Counted from the first letter of the stretch, positions 1 to 8,756 are shown. The stretch: 64,000 nt of DNA from an uncultured Eubacterium sp. (GCA_900543485.1 UQRM01000008.1:32780-96779), one strand, 5' to 3'. Notes: generated by a model from the sequence alone, not told the origin. A program made the numbers and translations.

Positions 1-346
1 CCGGATAGATAGGCGCGGCCTTGGCCGGCGCGGCTATCTCTCCGAGTATCAGATCTTCGTCGTATATGTGGAGGCTGACGTTGAGGAGTATGTTCTCGAA
101 AGCCCTGGCGCATTTCACCTTCAGCGGGCTCTTTTCGTTGTCCTGATAGGCCTCGGTCACCAGTCTCAGCCTTTCCACGTCCACGTCGTACTCCCTGTCC
201 AGGAAAGTCTGACGCAGCCTGTTGACCCTGGGGAATGGCGACCAGTCCTCGTGGCCTACTTTGTAGCCCAGGCTGTAGCTGTGGTCGTAGCTTTCCGTAC
301 CGCAAGCGGTGCAGTGAATCTGATTGTCTTTCCTGATATTTTCCAT
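1..346 (-). CDS. Glycyl radical enzyme (PFL-like family), N-terminal part only
   Basis: The first 115 codons of a large enzyme; the rest lies beyond the left edge. The ATG at 344-346 follows GGAGATAGTT, a good ribosome binding site inside the last codons of the upstream activase gene. The translation begins MENIRKDNQIHC and has CTACGTES at about residues 12-19. It then has the pattern typical of GRE N-termini: RVNRLR, DVERLRLVTEAY (about 58-69), a basic AF/NIL helix, DEDLILGE and PIYPE. Known GREs use a glycyl radical near the C-terminus and a cysteine in the barrel; neither is visible here. The adjacent activase makes the family secure. The substrate is unknown: the PIYPE end of the N-terminal domain is closest in feel to hydroxyproline dehydratase and benzylsuccinate synthase, and less like the HpdB, CutC or pyruvate formate-lyase starts as I remember them. 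Confidence 0.85.
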   Translation of the reverse strand, partial: MENIRKDNQIHCTACGTESYDHSYSLGYKVGHEDWSPFPRVNRLRQTFLDREYDVDVERLRLVTEAYQDNEKSPLKVKCARAFENILLNVSLHIYDEDLILGEIAAPAKAAPIYP

Positions 347-348
347 AA

Positions 349-1296
349 CTATCTCTCCTTCGTTCCCACCAGACAGTGGATACCCCGGCCGTTGAAGTAA
401 TCGGCCATCTCTCTCACCCGCTTCTGGAGGGACCTCCTGTTGAACTTCAGCTCTTTCATCTCATAAGGCATCCCCAGGGATGCGTATTTTTCTTCTCCCA
501 GCCGCATGAAGCTGAGAAGCTGCAGCGTTCTGACGCTGTTTCCCAGCCTTTCGATAATGAAATCTGCGGTGGCTTCCACGTTGTCCGTATCGTCGTTGAT
601 CCCCGGTATCACCGGGATCCTCAGTATCATCTCACAGCCGCGTTCCGCCAGCTTCGCCAGGTTTTCCAGCAGCAGTCCGTTGCCGGATCCCGTATATTCC
701 CTGTGTACATCGTTATCCATGTGCTTGATGTCAGAGATGAACAGATCCGTATACGGAAGCACCTTTTCTACCTTGTCCCATCCTGTATGGAATGTGGATT
801 CGCAGCAGGTGTGGATGCCTTCCTGATGGCACCTCTTAAAAAGCTCCGCCACGAAGTCGCTCTGCAGCAGCGGTTCTCCGCCCGATACGGTGACACCTCC
901 GCCTGAGCGCTGATAGAAGTCCACGTCCTTCATGATCGCCTTCATGCATTCGTCTACCGTCATCTCCCTGCCCCACTGCTTTATAGCGTCGGCCGGACAG
1001 ACCGCGGCGCACTCCATACAATTGGTACACTTTTCCCTGTCGATAGCCGTCAGCCTCCCTCTGTAAAATACGAGGGCGCCTTCCTCGGGACATACCTTCT
1101 GGCAAAGGCCGCATTTCTTCGGAGAAATGCATTTGCTCTTGTATACTCCCGGCTCCACATATGCTTTGTGGCTCTCGGGATTGCTGCACCAGCGGCATCT
1201 CAGGGGACACCCCTTGAGGAAAAGCTCGGTCCTCATGCCCGGCCCGTCGTGGATGGTGAAGCGTTGTATGTTGAATACGGTTCCGGTGTCCGTCAT
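349..1296 (-). CDS. Glycyl radical enzyme activase (radical SAM)
   Basis: 315 residues. It installs the glycyl radical on the partner enzyme encoded 2 bases downstream, using S-adenosylmethionine and a [4Fe-4S] cluster. The radical SAM cysteines are in GCPLRCRWCSNPESH (about residues 29-43). An insert carries two ferredoxin-like cysteine sets, CISPKKCGLCQKVCP (about 56-70) and CTNCMECAAVCP (about 89-100), as in most activases other than that of pyruvate formate-lyase. The SGGEP motif for SAM binding is at about 139-143. The start is supported by GGGAGGGAAGAGG just upstream. The activase comes first and the GRE second on the minus strand, so the two are almost certainly cotranscribed. The specificity follows the unknown GRE. 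Confidence 0.93.
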   Translation of the reverse strand: MTDTGTVFNIQRFTIHDGPGMRTELFLKGCPLRCRWCSNPESHKAYVEPGVYKSKCISPKKCGLCQKVCPEEGALVFYRGRLTAIDREKCTNCMECAAVCPADAIKQWGREMTVDECMKAIMKDVDFYQRSGGGVTVSGGEPLLQSDFVAELFKRCHQEGIHTCCESTFHTGWDKVEKVLPYTDLFISDIKHMDNDVHREYTGSGNGLLLENLAKLAERGCEMILRIPVIPGINDDTDNVEATADFIIERLGNSVRTLQLLSFMRLGEEKYASLGMPYEMKELKFNRRSLQKRVREMADYFNGRGIHCLVGTKER

Positions 1297-1346
1297 CCTC
1301 TTCCCTCCCGTCTGTCACCGCATTTTCAGTATATTATGATGATATC

Positions 1347-1376
1347 AAAAGGCCGATGAAATTCCATCGGCCTTTT
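1347..1376. terminator. Hairpin terminator between LuxR gene and GRE activase operon
   Basis: A perfect 12-bp stem (AAAAGGCCGATG / CATCGGCCTTTT) with a 6-base loop. It has T-rich flanks in both directions and lies 49 bases past the end of the LuxR-type gene, so it most likely ends that transcript on the minus strand. Confidence 0.85.
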
Positions 1377-1425
1377 CGCCTTATTTGCAAAATCAGGATT
1401 CCTTATTCAATATAAGGAGTTTTAC

Positions 1426-2529
1426 TTATATTTCTTCGTCGAAGAGTCTGGAAAGCTGATGGCGGCTCTTGACGCCGCATTTGGCATATATGTTCTCCAC
1501 ATGCTTCTTGACTGTGTGGTAGCTTATGAACAGCTCTTCAGCGATAGCCTTGTAGGTAAGACCCTTCAGCAGCAGCTTCGCCACCTTCTGTTCGCTCCTG
1601 GTGAGACCGTAGACGTCAGCCTTTCTGGCCGTTTCGTCCTCACGGCCCTCTCCCGGCGACATGGTTATCCAGTGATACCTGTCTACGATACCGTGAGAAT
1701 ACTGCTGGTCATAGTTATATATCCTGAACACATATCCCTTGATGATCTTGGCTTTGGCGACCGCACCGCCTTTTTCCGTTCCTTCCAGCAGAAACGGCAG
1801 CCATATGCACGGACCATCGCTGTCGATAGCCCTGCCGGCGCCGGGACCCAATATGTTTTCGATGTACTCCGCGGCCAGACTATTGCCTCCCAATATATGC
1901 ATGAAATCGTCGGTTATGAAATATGCTCTGGCTCCTGACTGTATTATCTCATCCTGTATGGCCGAAACTATCTTCGACTGCTCGTACTTCTTGAAGCCCT
2001 TGTAAGCGTTGGCTATGGCTACATATATGTCAGCCAGTATCTTCATTTCCTCGTCGGTGAAATCGCCTTCATCGGCACTTCTGAAGAATACTATCTGTAT
2101 GTAGGCGTTTATGCCGAAGGCCATGGTGACGCTGTAGCCGGCTCCGAAATTTTCTTCCAGAAAGCGGACGTGATCCGACTGGAGATACTGAGACTCGTCA
2201 ATGTAGTCAGTGGCTCTGTAAAGCCTTGGCTCAATGTTGAAATAATCCAGGTTCTGGGCCACGGCTTCCCTGTATATCCTCCCTCTCACCGTATCCCTTT
2301 GCTGGAAAGCCCTGTAGGGGTGAGTCCTGCTGTTGGGTCGCACGCCGTCGCTGTCGGTCCATGAAAGAAAGCCGTTATTCGTATCGAAACACATGATAAG
2401 GCCGTTCTCCAGACCGTAACAACTGCTGAGAGACTCCAGCAACACGCCGCTGAAAAACTCCCTGGCAGATATTTGCCGTTCCGACATTTCGGAGAAAAAC
2501 TCCGTCTGACGTTTCGTATCGAAGTTCAT
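1426..2529 (-). CDS. LuxR-type transcriptional regulator with N-terminal sensor region
   Basis: 367 residues. The C-terminal 60 or so residues form a LuxR/NarL DNA-binding domain: LTRSEQKVAKLLLKGLTYK, then IAEELFISYHTVKKHVENIY. The first 300 residues are not from a family I can name with certainty. Their length and pattern suggest a GAF-like domain (about 20-180) followed by a PAS-like stretch (about 190-285, with AYFITDDFMHILGGN). There is no receiver domain, so it probably binds a small ligand rather than being phosphorylated. An AGGAGG sits 13 bases before the ATG. It lies next to the glycyl radical operon on the same strand, separated by a terminator. That makes it a candidate regulator of that operon, but this is inference from position only. 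Confidence 0.8.
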   Translation of the reverse strand: MNFDTKRQTEFFSEMSERQISAREFFSGVLLESLSSCYGLENGLIMCFDTNNGFLSWTDSDGVRPNSRTHPYRAFQQRDTVRGRIYREAVAQNLDYFNIEPRLYRATDYIDESQYLQSDHVRFLEENFGAGYSVTMAFGINAYIQIVFFRSADEGDFTDEEMKILADIYVAIANAYKGFKKYEQSKIVSAIQDEIIQSGARAYFITDDFMHILGGNSLAAEYIENILGPGAGRAIDSDGPCIWLPFLLEGTEKGGAVAKAKIIKGYVFRIYNYDQQYSHGIVDRYHWITMSPGEGREDETARKADVYGLTRSEQKVAKLLLKGLTYKAIAEELFISYHTVKKHVENIYAKCGVKSRHQLSRLFDEEI

Positions 2530-2562
2530 GATCGGTCTTGCACCTCCTGTTCTATGATTTTA

Positions 2563-3297
2563 TCATCCGAACAGCCCGCTTACAAGTATGATAGCCACGC
2601 CTATGGCTACGCCTGCGGCGGACAGCAGCTTGTTCTTCGTATGCATAAGGTGTACCAGCAGTTCGAAAAGGACGATGTACACTATCATTCCCAGCGTCAG
2701 GGAAATGAGTATGCCTGTGATGAAATCATCTATCATGGACCACATCATCTTCATCAGCAATCCGCCGACGAAGGTAGACAAGGCCGCCGCAAGCAGCAGC
2801 GCAATCTTCCTGCCGCGTTTTTCCCTGGAAAGAGTGGAATAGATGACCATACCCATGGGTACATTGTGGAGGCCCACGCCGATACTGACCAGAAGGCCCA
2901 GATGAAGGGATTCCGATGATATGCTGTAGACAGCCATTCCTTCGATGACATTGTGCAGGATTATGGCCACCGATGAGATTATCCCGATGTGTATCACATT
3001 GGCGTCGGTGCACTGATGGTCGAAGCCGCGGACACTGTCGTGATCCGGAATGAAACGGTCCAGCAGCTTCAGCACAAGTATCCCTGCTGCTACACCGAAG
3101 TACATGACGTACATATTGTCATTACCCAGATTTTCCACAGCCTCCGGCATCAGATCTGTCAGCGCCAGCGCCGTCATGGTCCCGAAGGCTATGGAAATGG
3201 AAAGCTGCTCTACCAGCGCCTTATTTTTGGCCTGCCGGGCGATGACCGCTCCGACCATTATGAAAATCCCCAGAAAAAACGTTACGGATAACGCCAT
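2563..3297 (-). CDS. ZIP-family divalent metal transporter
   Basis: 244 residues with about eight hydrophobic segments. The ZIP signature is clear: HNVIEGMAVY in the fourth segment and HNVPMGMVIY in the fifth supply the metal-binding histidines and the glutamate. Members move Zn2+, Fe2+ or Mn2+ into the cytoplasm; the metal cannot be told here. The length and layout fit the bacterial ZupT-like branch. GGGAGGGG lies 3 bases before the ATG. The LuxR-type gene follows 33 bases downstream with no terminator seen between them, so the two may share a transcript. Confidence 0.88.
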   Translation of the reverse strand: MALSVTFFLGIFIMVGAVIARQAKNKALVEQLSISIAFGTMTALALTDLMPEAVENLGNDNMYVMYFGVAAGILVLKLLDRFIPDHDSVRGFDHQCTDANVIHIGIISSVAIILHNVIEGMAVYSISSESLHLGLLVSIGVGLHNVPMGMVIYSTLSREKRGRKIALLLAAALSTFVGGLLMKMMWSMIDDFITGILISLTLGMIVYIVLFELLVHLMHTKNKLLSAAGVAIGVAIILVSGLFG

Positions 3298-3316
3298 TTG
3301 CCCCTCCCTGTCTTTG

Positions 3317-3354
3317 AAAGAAGAAGCGACAACACAGATGTCATCGCTTCTTTT
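3317..3354 (-). terminator. Hairpin terminator after the CNNM/CorC-type gene
   Basis: AAGAAGCGATGACA pairs with TGTCGCTTCTT around a short loop, followed on the minus strand by T-rich sequence. It lies just after the stop codon at 3367 and before the ZIP gene. Confidence 0.65.
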
Positions 3355-3366
3355 CTTTACGAATAC

Positions 3367-4791
3367 CTATTTGCCTGTACTTTCCTTTTTCTTTTCGCGT
3401 TTTTCACGCTTTTCACGTTCACGCCGCTCGTGACGTTCGCTTCTGTCGCTCTTTTCCTCGTCCTCGACCGTCGTCTCCTCTGCGGGGAGGACCGTCATGG
3501 TCACCTTCTCTATTCTCCTGTCCTTGATGGAATCTATCCTGAACCTGTAGTTCTCGTATTCCACCTCGGTGCCCACATCATTTTCGTCAGGTATCTCTCC
3601 CAGGATATCCAGGATCAGACCACCGATGGTCTCGCTGTTTTCCGACTCAAGATCGGTGCCCAGCTCTTCATTTATGTCGTCCAGATCCATACTTCCCTCC
3701 ATGGCGAAGGTGTCGTCGGATATCTTCTGGATATCCGGTTCTTCTTCATCGTATTCGTCGTCGATGTCGCCCATTACCTCCTCGATGATATCCTCCATAG
3801 TAACGATACCTGAGAATCCACCATACTCGTCTATCAGTATGGCTATATGCTGTTTAGTCGTCTGAAGCTCGAAGAACAGCGAGTCTATGTTCTTCGTCTC
3901 AGGCACGAAGTAAGGTTTTCTCAGTATCGGTCTTATTTCTACGTTGTCAAAACCGTCCTGTCTGGCTTTTATCAGATAGTCCTTGATGTAGAGTATTCCT
4001 ATGATATTATCGCTGTCGTCCTCGTAGACAGGTATCCTGGAATATCGCATCTCCATCAGTTCGTCGATATATTCCTCCGTCGGAGCATTGACATCTATGG
4101 AGAACACCTCCGTTCTCGGAGTCATTACCTCATAGGCCAGCATATCGTCGAAGGCGAAGATGCTGGTTATCATCTTCTTTCCTTCCTCCTTCAGCTCGCC
4201 TTTCTCCTGGCCCGTCTCTAACATTGACACTACGTCTGCTTCCGAATATTCGTCGTCCGCCACGTCGGTCCGCTGTCTGAAGACTTTCAGCACAAGGGTG
4301 ACCGATACGGAAAGCAGCCATACGAATGGCTTGAAGGCCACAGAGATGATCTGCAGCGGCTTCGCCACCGCCATAGCGACCTTATCGGCGTGGAGCATAG
4401 CTATCCTCTTAGGGAACAGCTCTCCGAACACCAGTGTGAAAAATGACAGGATGATGGTTATCACCACTACGGCTACTCCTTCACCGTGAGGTATGCCCCA
4501 GCTTCCCAGGATCTCTCCCAGGTCGTCGGAGAAACTGGTGGCAGCGTTGGCGCTGGACAGAAATCCTGCCAGGGTTATTATCACCTGTATAGCCGAAAGA
4601 AATCTGTTGGGATCTTCTATCAGCCTTTCCAGAAGCTCCGCCTTCTTGTTCCCTTCCTGCGCCAGTGTCTTTATCCTGTTCTTGTTCACGGAAACTATCG
4701 CGATCTCCGCCGCGGCAAAGTATGCGTTCACCGCTATCAGTACTACTAATAAAATTATCTGGCCCCACATGGGCCCGCCGTCAGATGACAT
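3367..4791 (-). CDS. CNNM/CorC-type membrane protein (hemolysin C family)
   Basis: 474 residues. An N-terminal DUF21/CNNM transmembrane domain (about 1-190, starting with hydrophobic GQIILLVVLIAVNAYFAAAE) is followed by a CBS pair (about 205-330; VMTPRTEVFSID and RIPVYEDDSDNIIGILYIKD are typical). A CorC/HlyC domain (about 345-430; IGGLILDILGEIP) comes next. The tail of about 40 residues is highly charged, rich in Arg, Glu and Lys. Family members are linked to Mg2+ or Co2+ export or resistance; the old name hemolysin is usually not meaningful. An AAAGGAG site is 6 bases before the ATG. It is a single gene between two terminators. Confidence 0.9.
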   Translation of the reverse strand: MSSDGGPMWGQIILLVVLIAVNAYFAAAEIAIVSVNKNRIKTLAQEGNKKAELLERLIEDPNRFLSAIQVIITLAGFLSSANAATSFSDDLGEILGSWGIPHGEGVAVVVITIILSFFTLVFGELFPKRIAMLHADKVAMAVAKPLQIISVAFKPFVWLLSVSVTLVLKVFRQRTDVADDEYSEADVVSMLETGQEKGELKEEGKKMITSIFAFDDMLAYEVMTPRTEVFSIDVNAPTEEYIDELMEMRYSRIPVYEDDSDNIIGILYIKDYLIKARQDGFDNVEIRPILRKPYFVPETKNIDSLFFELQTTKQHIAILIDEYGGFSGIVTMEDIIEEVMGDIDDEYDEEEPDIQKISDDTFAMEGSMDLDDINEELGTDLESENSETIGGLILDILGEIPDENDVGTEVEYENYRFRIDSIKDRRIEKVTMTVLPAEETTVEDEEKSDRSERHERREREKREKREKKKESTGK

Positions 4792-4833
4792 GTTTTTCTC
4801 CTTTCTTTCTGTTCATCCAATATAGCAATATCC

Positions 4834-4854
4834 TTAAAACCGCGTCTTCGCGGT
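4834..4854 (-). terminator. Terminator of the mltG-trmR-trhP operon
   Basis: ACCGCG-AAGA-CGCGGT followed by TTTAAGG on the minus strand, 7 bases after the trhP stop codon. The stem is short but GC-rich. Confidence 0.65.
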
Positions 4855-4861
4855 CTGTGAA

Positions 4862-6133
4862 CTAAATATATTTTTTCTTTCTCAGCATGAAGCTTGCGGC
4901 CACAGGCTGTTCCATTCTTATTTTGAGTATCTGCTGAGGATGAGGCGCCGATTCAATCGGTTCGCCGTCCTCGTTTTCCATGATCTCCAGCTTCTGCGTG
5001 AAGAAATCAGCACCCGGCCCGAAAACCTCTATCTCGTCTCCAAGGACCATTTTGTTCCGCTGCTCCACCACGGCCATCTTCGTATCAGAGTCGTAACTTC
5101 TGACCAGTCCCACGAAACTGTAATCTCTGGTGTAGTCGCTGGTCTGATAATTCTGATCCTTATCGGTAGGCTTGTGAAAGTAGAAGCCTGTGGTGAATTC
5201 TCTGTGGCTGGCCTTCTCCATTTCGCTCATCCACGCCGGATCGCAGCTGTATCCTTCCGGATCATCGTAATAGGCGTCGATGGCTTTTCTGTAAGCTCCT
5301 ACCACAGAGGCCACGTAAAATATGCTCTTCATCCTGCCCTCTATCTTCAGCGACGATATCCCGGCCTGAGCCAGCTCAGGTATATACTCCAACATGCACA
5401 GATCCTTGGAATTCATGATATATGTACCACGGGCATCTTCTTCGATAGGATAGTATTCTCCGGGTCTCTGCTCTTCCACCAGTCTGTACTTCCATCTGCA
5501 CGGATGAGCGCACTGACCTCTGTTAGCATCTCGGTCTATCATGAAGTTGCTGAGGAGACATCTCCCCGAATAAGAGATACACATAGCGCCGTGGGCGAAA
5601 GCCTCCAGTTCCATATCTTCAGGGATATTTTCCCTTATCTCCTTTATCTCGTCGAAAGTCAGCTCTCTGGCCAGCACCAGCCGTTTGACCCCTTGGCTGT
5701 ACCAGAAGTTCGCCGTAGCGTAGTTGGTCATATTGGCCTGGGTCGAAAGGTGAAGCTCCGCATCAGGCCGCGCGTCCCTGACAATAGCCATGACACCCGG
5801 ATCCGAGACTATGAAAGCGTCGATGGGTATATCACTTATCCTCCTGAGATATTCTGTCATAGGCCCGATATCCTCATTGTGAGCGAAAATATTGAAAGCC
5901 ATGTGACATTTGACTCCCCGCCGATGAGCGTATTCAACGCCTTCCTTTATTTCGTCTGTTGAAAGGTTTCCGGCGCCCGCCCTGAGGCTGAACATCTCAC
6001 CGCCGAAATATACAGCGTCAGCCCCATAGTCGACTGCTATCTTAAGTTTTTCAAGGTCTCCCGCAGGAGCTAAAAGTTCCATTTTCTTTATTGGCTGCAT
6101 TTGCTTCGACTTTCCCTGTCTCCTGCTGATCAT
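4862..6133 (-). CDS. trhP: Peptidase U32-family protein, TrhP-like tRNA hydroxylation factor
   Basis: About 423 residues from the chosen start. The core begins MELLAPAGDLEKLKIAVDYG and includes CISYSGRCLLSNFM and NRGQCAHPCRWKY, cysteine motifs typical of TrhP/YegQ/YrrO. In this family the protein is not a true protease. It helps make 5-hydroxyuridine at tRNA position 34, probably using prephenate and an Fe-S cluster. The frame is open up to 6184; I chose the ATG at 6133 because GGAG lies 6 bases upstream. ATGs at 6100 and 6082 are also possible and would match the usual family start better. The next gene upstream encodes TrmR, which methylates the same hydroxyuridine, so the pair works in sequence. 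The gene overlaps the end of trmR. Confidence 0.85.
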   Translation of the reverse strand: MISRRQGKSKQMQPIKKMELLAPAGDLEKLKIAVDYGADAVYFGGEMFSLRAGAGNLSTDEIKEGVEYAHRRGVKCHMAFNIFAHNEDIGPMTEYLRRISDIPIDAFIVSDPGVMAIVRDARPDAELHLSTQANMTNYATANFWYSQGVKRLVLARELTFDEIKEIRENIPEDMELEAFAHGAMCISYSGRCLLSNFMIDRDANRGQCAHPCRWKYRLVEEQRPGEYYPIEEDARGTYIMNSKDLCMLEYIPELAQAGISSLKIEGRMKSIFYVASVVGAYRKAIDAYYDDPEGYSCDPAWMSEMEKASHREFTTGFYFHKPTDKDQNYQTSDYTRDYSFVGLVRSYDSDTKMAVVEQRNKMVLGDEIEVFGPGADFFTQKLEIMENEDGEPIESAPHPQQILKIRMEQPVAASFMLRKKKYI

Positions 6134-6842
6134 GATCGTCTCCGTCCGGCAGAGTCTGCTTCGATGAAATTTTCCATCCATCATAGATATCTTTGTCTAT
6201 AACACTGACAGAGACCCCGTCTCCTACCGGCAGTACGCACGTATCAGCATACTCCAGATGATTTATATACTTGATGAATTCCCGCATCTTCCTGATGCTG
6301 GTCTTATATCTCTTATTCGTATCATATATGTCCGATGCGGTCATACCTTTCATCAGCACGTTATCACATATGATGAGAGCGCTCTGTCTGCACATTGGCA
6401 GAGCCATGTCCCAGAATTCCCTGTAATGGCTTTTGGCCGCGTCGATAAACACCACATCGTAAAGATCGACATCCGACTTGGCCATAGCCGGCATAATATC
6501 CCTGGCATCGCCATACAGCACTTCTACCTTGTCAGAAAACCCCAGCTCTGACACGTTGACTTTAGCTGCTTCGTAAGTCTCCTCATCGGATTCGATGGTC
6601 GTTACGTGACAGCCGCAGCCGTCGGCGAAACAGCAGGCGGAATATCCTACCGCCGAGCCGATTTCCAGCATCCGTTCCGGATGTTTTATCCTGAGGATGT
6701 TGAGCAGCAGGCTTTCAGTTTCCTTAAGGATGATAGGTATATGCTTATCCTCCGCGAACTGTCTCAGCTCCATGAGCTGAGGATTACCGCTCTTATAGAG
6801 GGAATCTATATATGCTGTTATTATATCGTTGGTTATATTCAT
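6051..6842 (-). CDS. trmR: TrmR-like tRNA 5-hydroxyuridine O-methyltransferase
   Basis: 263 residues of the class I SAM-dependent O-methyltransferase family 3. The SAM-binding glycine motif is MLEIGSAVGYSACCFADG (about residues 58-75), with DVVFIDAAKSHYREFW (about 127-142) and ICDNVLMKG (about 157-165). The order mltG-methyltransferase-U32 protein matches Bacillus yrrL-yrrM-yrrN/O, where YrrM is TrmR and makes 5-methoxyuridine at the wobble base. That context supports TrmR over a catechol-type enzyme. The start is 1 base after the mltG stop, with no good ribosome binding site, so it is probably coupled. The C-terminus runs about 40 residues past the usual end, in a low-complexity tail that overlaps the trhP start. 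Confidence 0.82.
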   Translation of the reverse strand: MNITNDIITAYIDSLYKSGNPQLMELRQFAEDKHIPIILKETESLLLNILRIKHPERMLEIGSAVGYSACCFADGCGCHVTTIESDEETYEAAKVNVSELGFSDKVEVLYGDARDIMPAMAKSDVDLYDVVFIDAAKSHYREFWDMALPMCRQSALIICDNVLMKGMTASDIYDTNKRYKTSIRKMREFIKYINHLEYADTCVLPVGDGVSVSVIDKDIYDGWKISSKQTLPDGDDHDQQETGKVEANAANKENGTFSSCGRP

Positions 6843-6843
6843 A

Positions 6844-7905
6844 TCAATACCATATGTTTTCGCTTACCGCTTTCTCATGTTCTTCATTGGTCCTGGAATA
6901 GATGATCTCACCGTTTTCCGTAGCGAAAAAGTAAAGGTAATCCGATTCCTCATAATTGAGGACGCTGTCTATCGCTTCCCCGTTCACACAGCAGATAGGG
7001 CCTATCGGAAGTCCGGCGTTTCTTCTCGTGTTGTAAGGGGAATCGACATCCAGTTCCGACTGCGTAAACTGCAGCGAAGTCTTCTGGAGAGCGTAGCCTA
7101 CGGTGACATCACTGCCCAGATTCATGCCCTCGTTGAGCCTGTTGATGAAAACTCCGGCTATGGCCGGCATCTCATCCTTGACGTTACTGCCTTCTCTCTC
7201 CACTATGGAAGTCAGCGTCAGCAATTCATGTACTGTGAAGCCGCTTTCGTCGATGGCTTCTCTCCTGGACTCCAGTTCAGTGGCCGTCATATCCAGCATC
7301 GTCTCGGTGATGCTCTCTATGGAAGGGTTTTCCTCCGTGATGAAATAAGTCTCTGGATAAAGATATCCTTCCAGAGGATACATCACTCCATCAGCAAGTA
7401 TGGAATCGCTGAGGAACCAGTACTGGTCTATCAGCTGTCTGAGATAGGTCGTATCAGCCCACTTGGCTATTATCTCCTCAGCGGTGAACGGCATCTCTTC
7501 AGCGATGGCCGCCGCTACCTCCGGTATGGTGAGTCCTTCTCTTATTATTATCCTGTCTTTAGAAATATATTGGAAATCTCCTGTATTTATGGCATCCATC
7601 ATTTCCGGCAAAGTCATTGATTTGCTGAACATGTAGCTGTTGGCCTGCAGCGTGTCGTATCCTCCAATTCGGGCGTGGATCTTGGCGAAAGTAGGGCTCT
7701 TTATCAGCCCGTTTTCATCCAGGATATCTATTATGGCCGAAGCACCGCTGCCCGATGGTATTTCCACCGTCACCGTCTCTTCGTTTTTCGAATCCACAGC
7801 TCCGATACCGTTGAGATAAACCAGGGTGCTCCCCGTAATAAGTACTACTGCGGCAGCGAGGATTATCAATATCAATTTGGTCCTGCCGATCTTGGATCTA
7901 AACAT
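6844..7905 (-). CDS. mltG: Endolytic murein transglycosylase MltG
   Basis: 353 residues. One membrane segment near the N-terminus (about 8-30) anchors it with the rest outside the cell. A small LysM-like part is followed by the YceG catalytic domain. The catalytic glutamate is in LTSIVEREG (about 236-244), and NTRRNAGLPIGPICCVN is the conserved C-terminal block. MltG cleaves growing glycan strands and sets their length near the peptidoglycan synthases. It is first in the operon with trmR and trhP, an arrangement known from Bacillus. Confidence 0.93.
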   Translation of the reverse strand: MFRSKIGRTKLILIILAAAVVLITGSTLVYLNGIGAVDSKNEETVTVEIPSGSGASAIIDILDENGLIKSPTFAKIHARIGGYDTLQANSYMFSKSMTLPEMMDAINTGDFQYISKDRIIIREGLTIPEVAAAIAEEMPFTAEEIIAKWADTTYLRQLIDQYWFLSDSILADGVMYPLEGYLYPETYFITEENPSIESITETMLDMTATELESRREAIDESGFTVHELLTLTSIVEREGSNVKDEMPAIAGVFINRLNEGMNLGSDVTVGYALQKTSLQFTQSELDVDSPYNTRRNAGLPIGPICCVNGEAIDSVLNYEESDYLYFFATENGEIIYSRTNEEHEKAVSENIWY

Positions 7906-7923
7906 TTATTACCTCATTCCCGG

Positions 7924-7953
7924 ATCTTATCCGTATTTTTTCGTCCTTCTCAA
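7924..7953 (-). promoter_or_regulatory. Candidate promoter for mltG-trmR-trhP
   Basis: On the minus strand TTGAGA, an 18-base spacer and TAAGAT, ending 19 bases before the mltG ATG. The -35 box overlaps the T-tract of the efp terminator. Near-consensus but read by eye only. Confidence 0.5.
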
Positions 7954-7975
7954 AAAGGGACGCGTTCGCGCCCCC
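7951..7975 (-). terminator. Terminator of efp
   Basis: On the minus strand a GC-rich stem (GGGG CGC / GCG TCCC with a small loop) followed by TTTTTG, 30-50 bases after the efp stop. Confidence 0.75.
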
Positions 7976-8004
7976 TTCGTCAGTACGTCTGCAGTACACA
8001 CGCG

Positions 8005-8565
8005 CTATTTTGACCTTCCCAGGTATTCTCCTGTTCTGGTATCTATCTGGATGACTTCACCTTCTTCGATGAAGATAGGAACCTGTATAACCGCTCCCGT
8101 CTCAACCGTTGCCGCCTTGGTAACGTTAGTAGCCGTATCGCCCTTTACTCCCGGCTCTGTCTCAACTACCTTGAGATCCACGAAGTTAGGAGCTTCCACC
8201 AGGAACGCGTCGCCCTTGTAGAACTTTATCGTTGCTTCATCATTCTCTCTCAGGTATTTCATGGCATCCTCGACCTGGTCATAAGTGAGAGGTATCTGAT
8301 CGTAAGTATCCTGATCCATGAAATAGTAGAGTTCTCCGTCGTTATACAGATACTGCATGGTCTTGGTCTCGATGTGAGCCTTCGGGAACTTGGCGTCAGG
8401 GTTGAAGGACTCTTCCTTGATGGCACCCGTAAGTATGTTCTTATGCTTGGTCCTCACGAAGGCCGCGCCCTTTCCCGGCTTTACATGCTGGAAATCCAAC
8501 ACAACATGTGGATCACCATCTATTTCAAACGTAATACCTTTTCTAAAATCACCTGCGTAAATCAT
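8005..8565 (-). CDS. efp: Elongation factor P
   Basis: 186 residues, full length. All three beta-barrel domains are present. The tip loop of domain I reads [15 protein letters not shown] (about 29-43), with a lysine at the position that is modified in many bacteria. EF-P enters stalled ribosomes between the P and E sites and helps form bonds at polyproline runs. No yfiA/epm-type modification gene is seen nearby. The ribosome binding site is AAGGAG to GAGAGG, 9-14 bases upstream. The start codon overlaps the stop of a small repeated frame in the leader (ATGA). Confidence 0.96.
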   Translation of the reverse strand: MIYAGDFRKGITFEIDGDPHVVLDFQHVKPGKGAAFVRTKHKNILTGAIKEESFNPDAKFPKAHIETKTMQYLYNDGELYYFMDQDTYDQIPLTYDQVEDAMKYLRENDEATIKFYKGDAFLVEAPNFVDLKVVETEPGVKGDTATNVTKAATVETGAVIQVPIFIEEGEVIQIDTRTGEYLGRSK

Positions 8566-8756
8566 AAATCTATCGTCCTCTCCTTAATCTTAACAACCTT
8601 TGTAGTGAACGTCACTTCCCGGCAAAGCCGTGTCCGATCACAGTATTCGTTATAATGTGTGAGCTTGTCGAAGCACATTTCAATGAATACTACCTCCCGG
8701 CAAAGCCGTGTCCAATCACAGTATTCGTTATAATGTGCGAGCTTGTCGAAGCACAT
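8562..8756 (-). CDS. Possible leader peptide made of 26-residue repeats, upstream of efp
   Basis: A 64-codon frame beginning [15 protein letters not shown]. Its first 26 residues repeat almost exactly in the next 26, because the 78-bp DNA repeat is a multiple of three. It ends in TGA overlapping the efp ATG. GGGAGG lies 14 bases before the ATG, which is long. A TTG in another frame is better placed (9 bases) and would give a 23-codon peptide per repeat unit that stops at the next GGAGGTAG. I do not recognise the peptide, and the frame may be a by-product of the repeat. Confidence 0.25.
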   Translation of the reverse strand: MCFDKLAHYNEYCDWTRLCREVVFIEMCFDKLTHYNEYCDRTRLCREVTFTTKVVKIKERTIDL

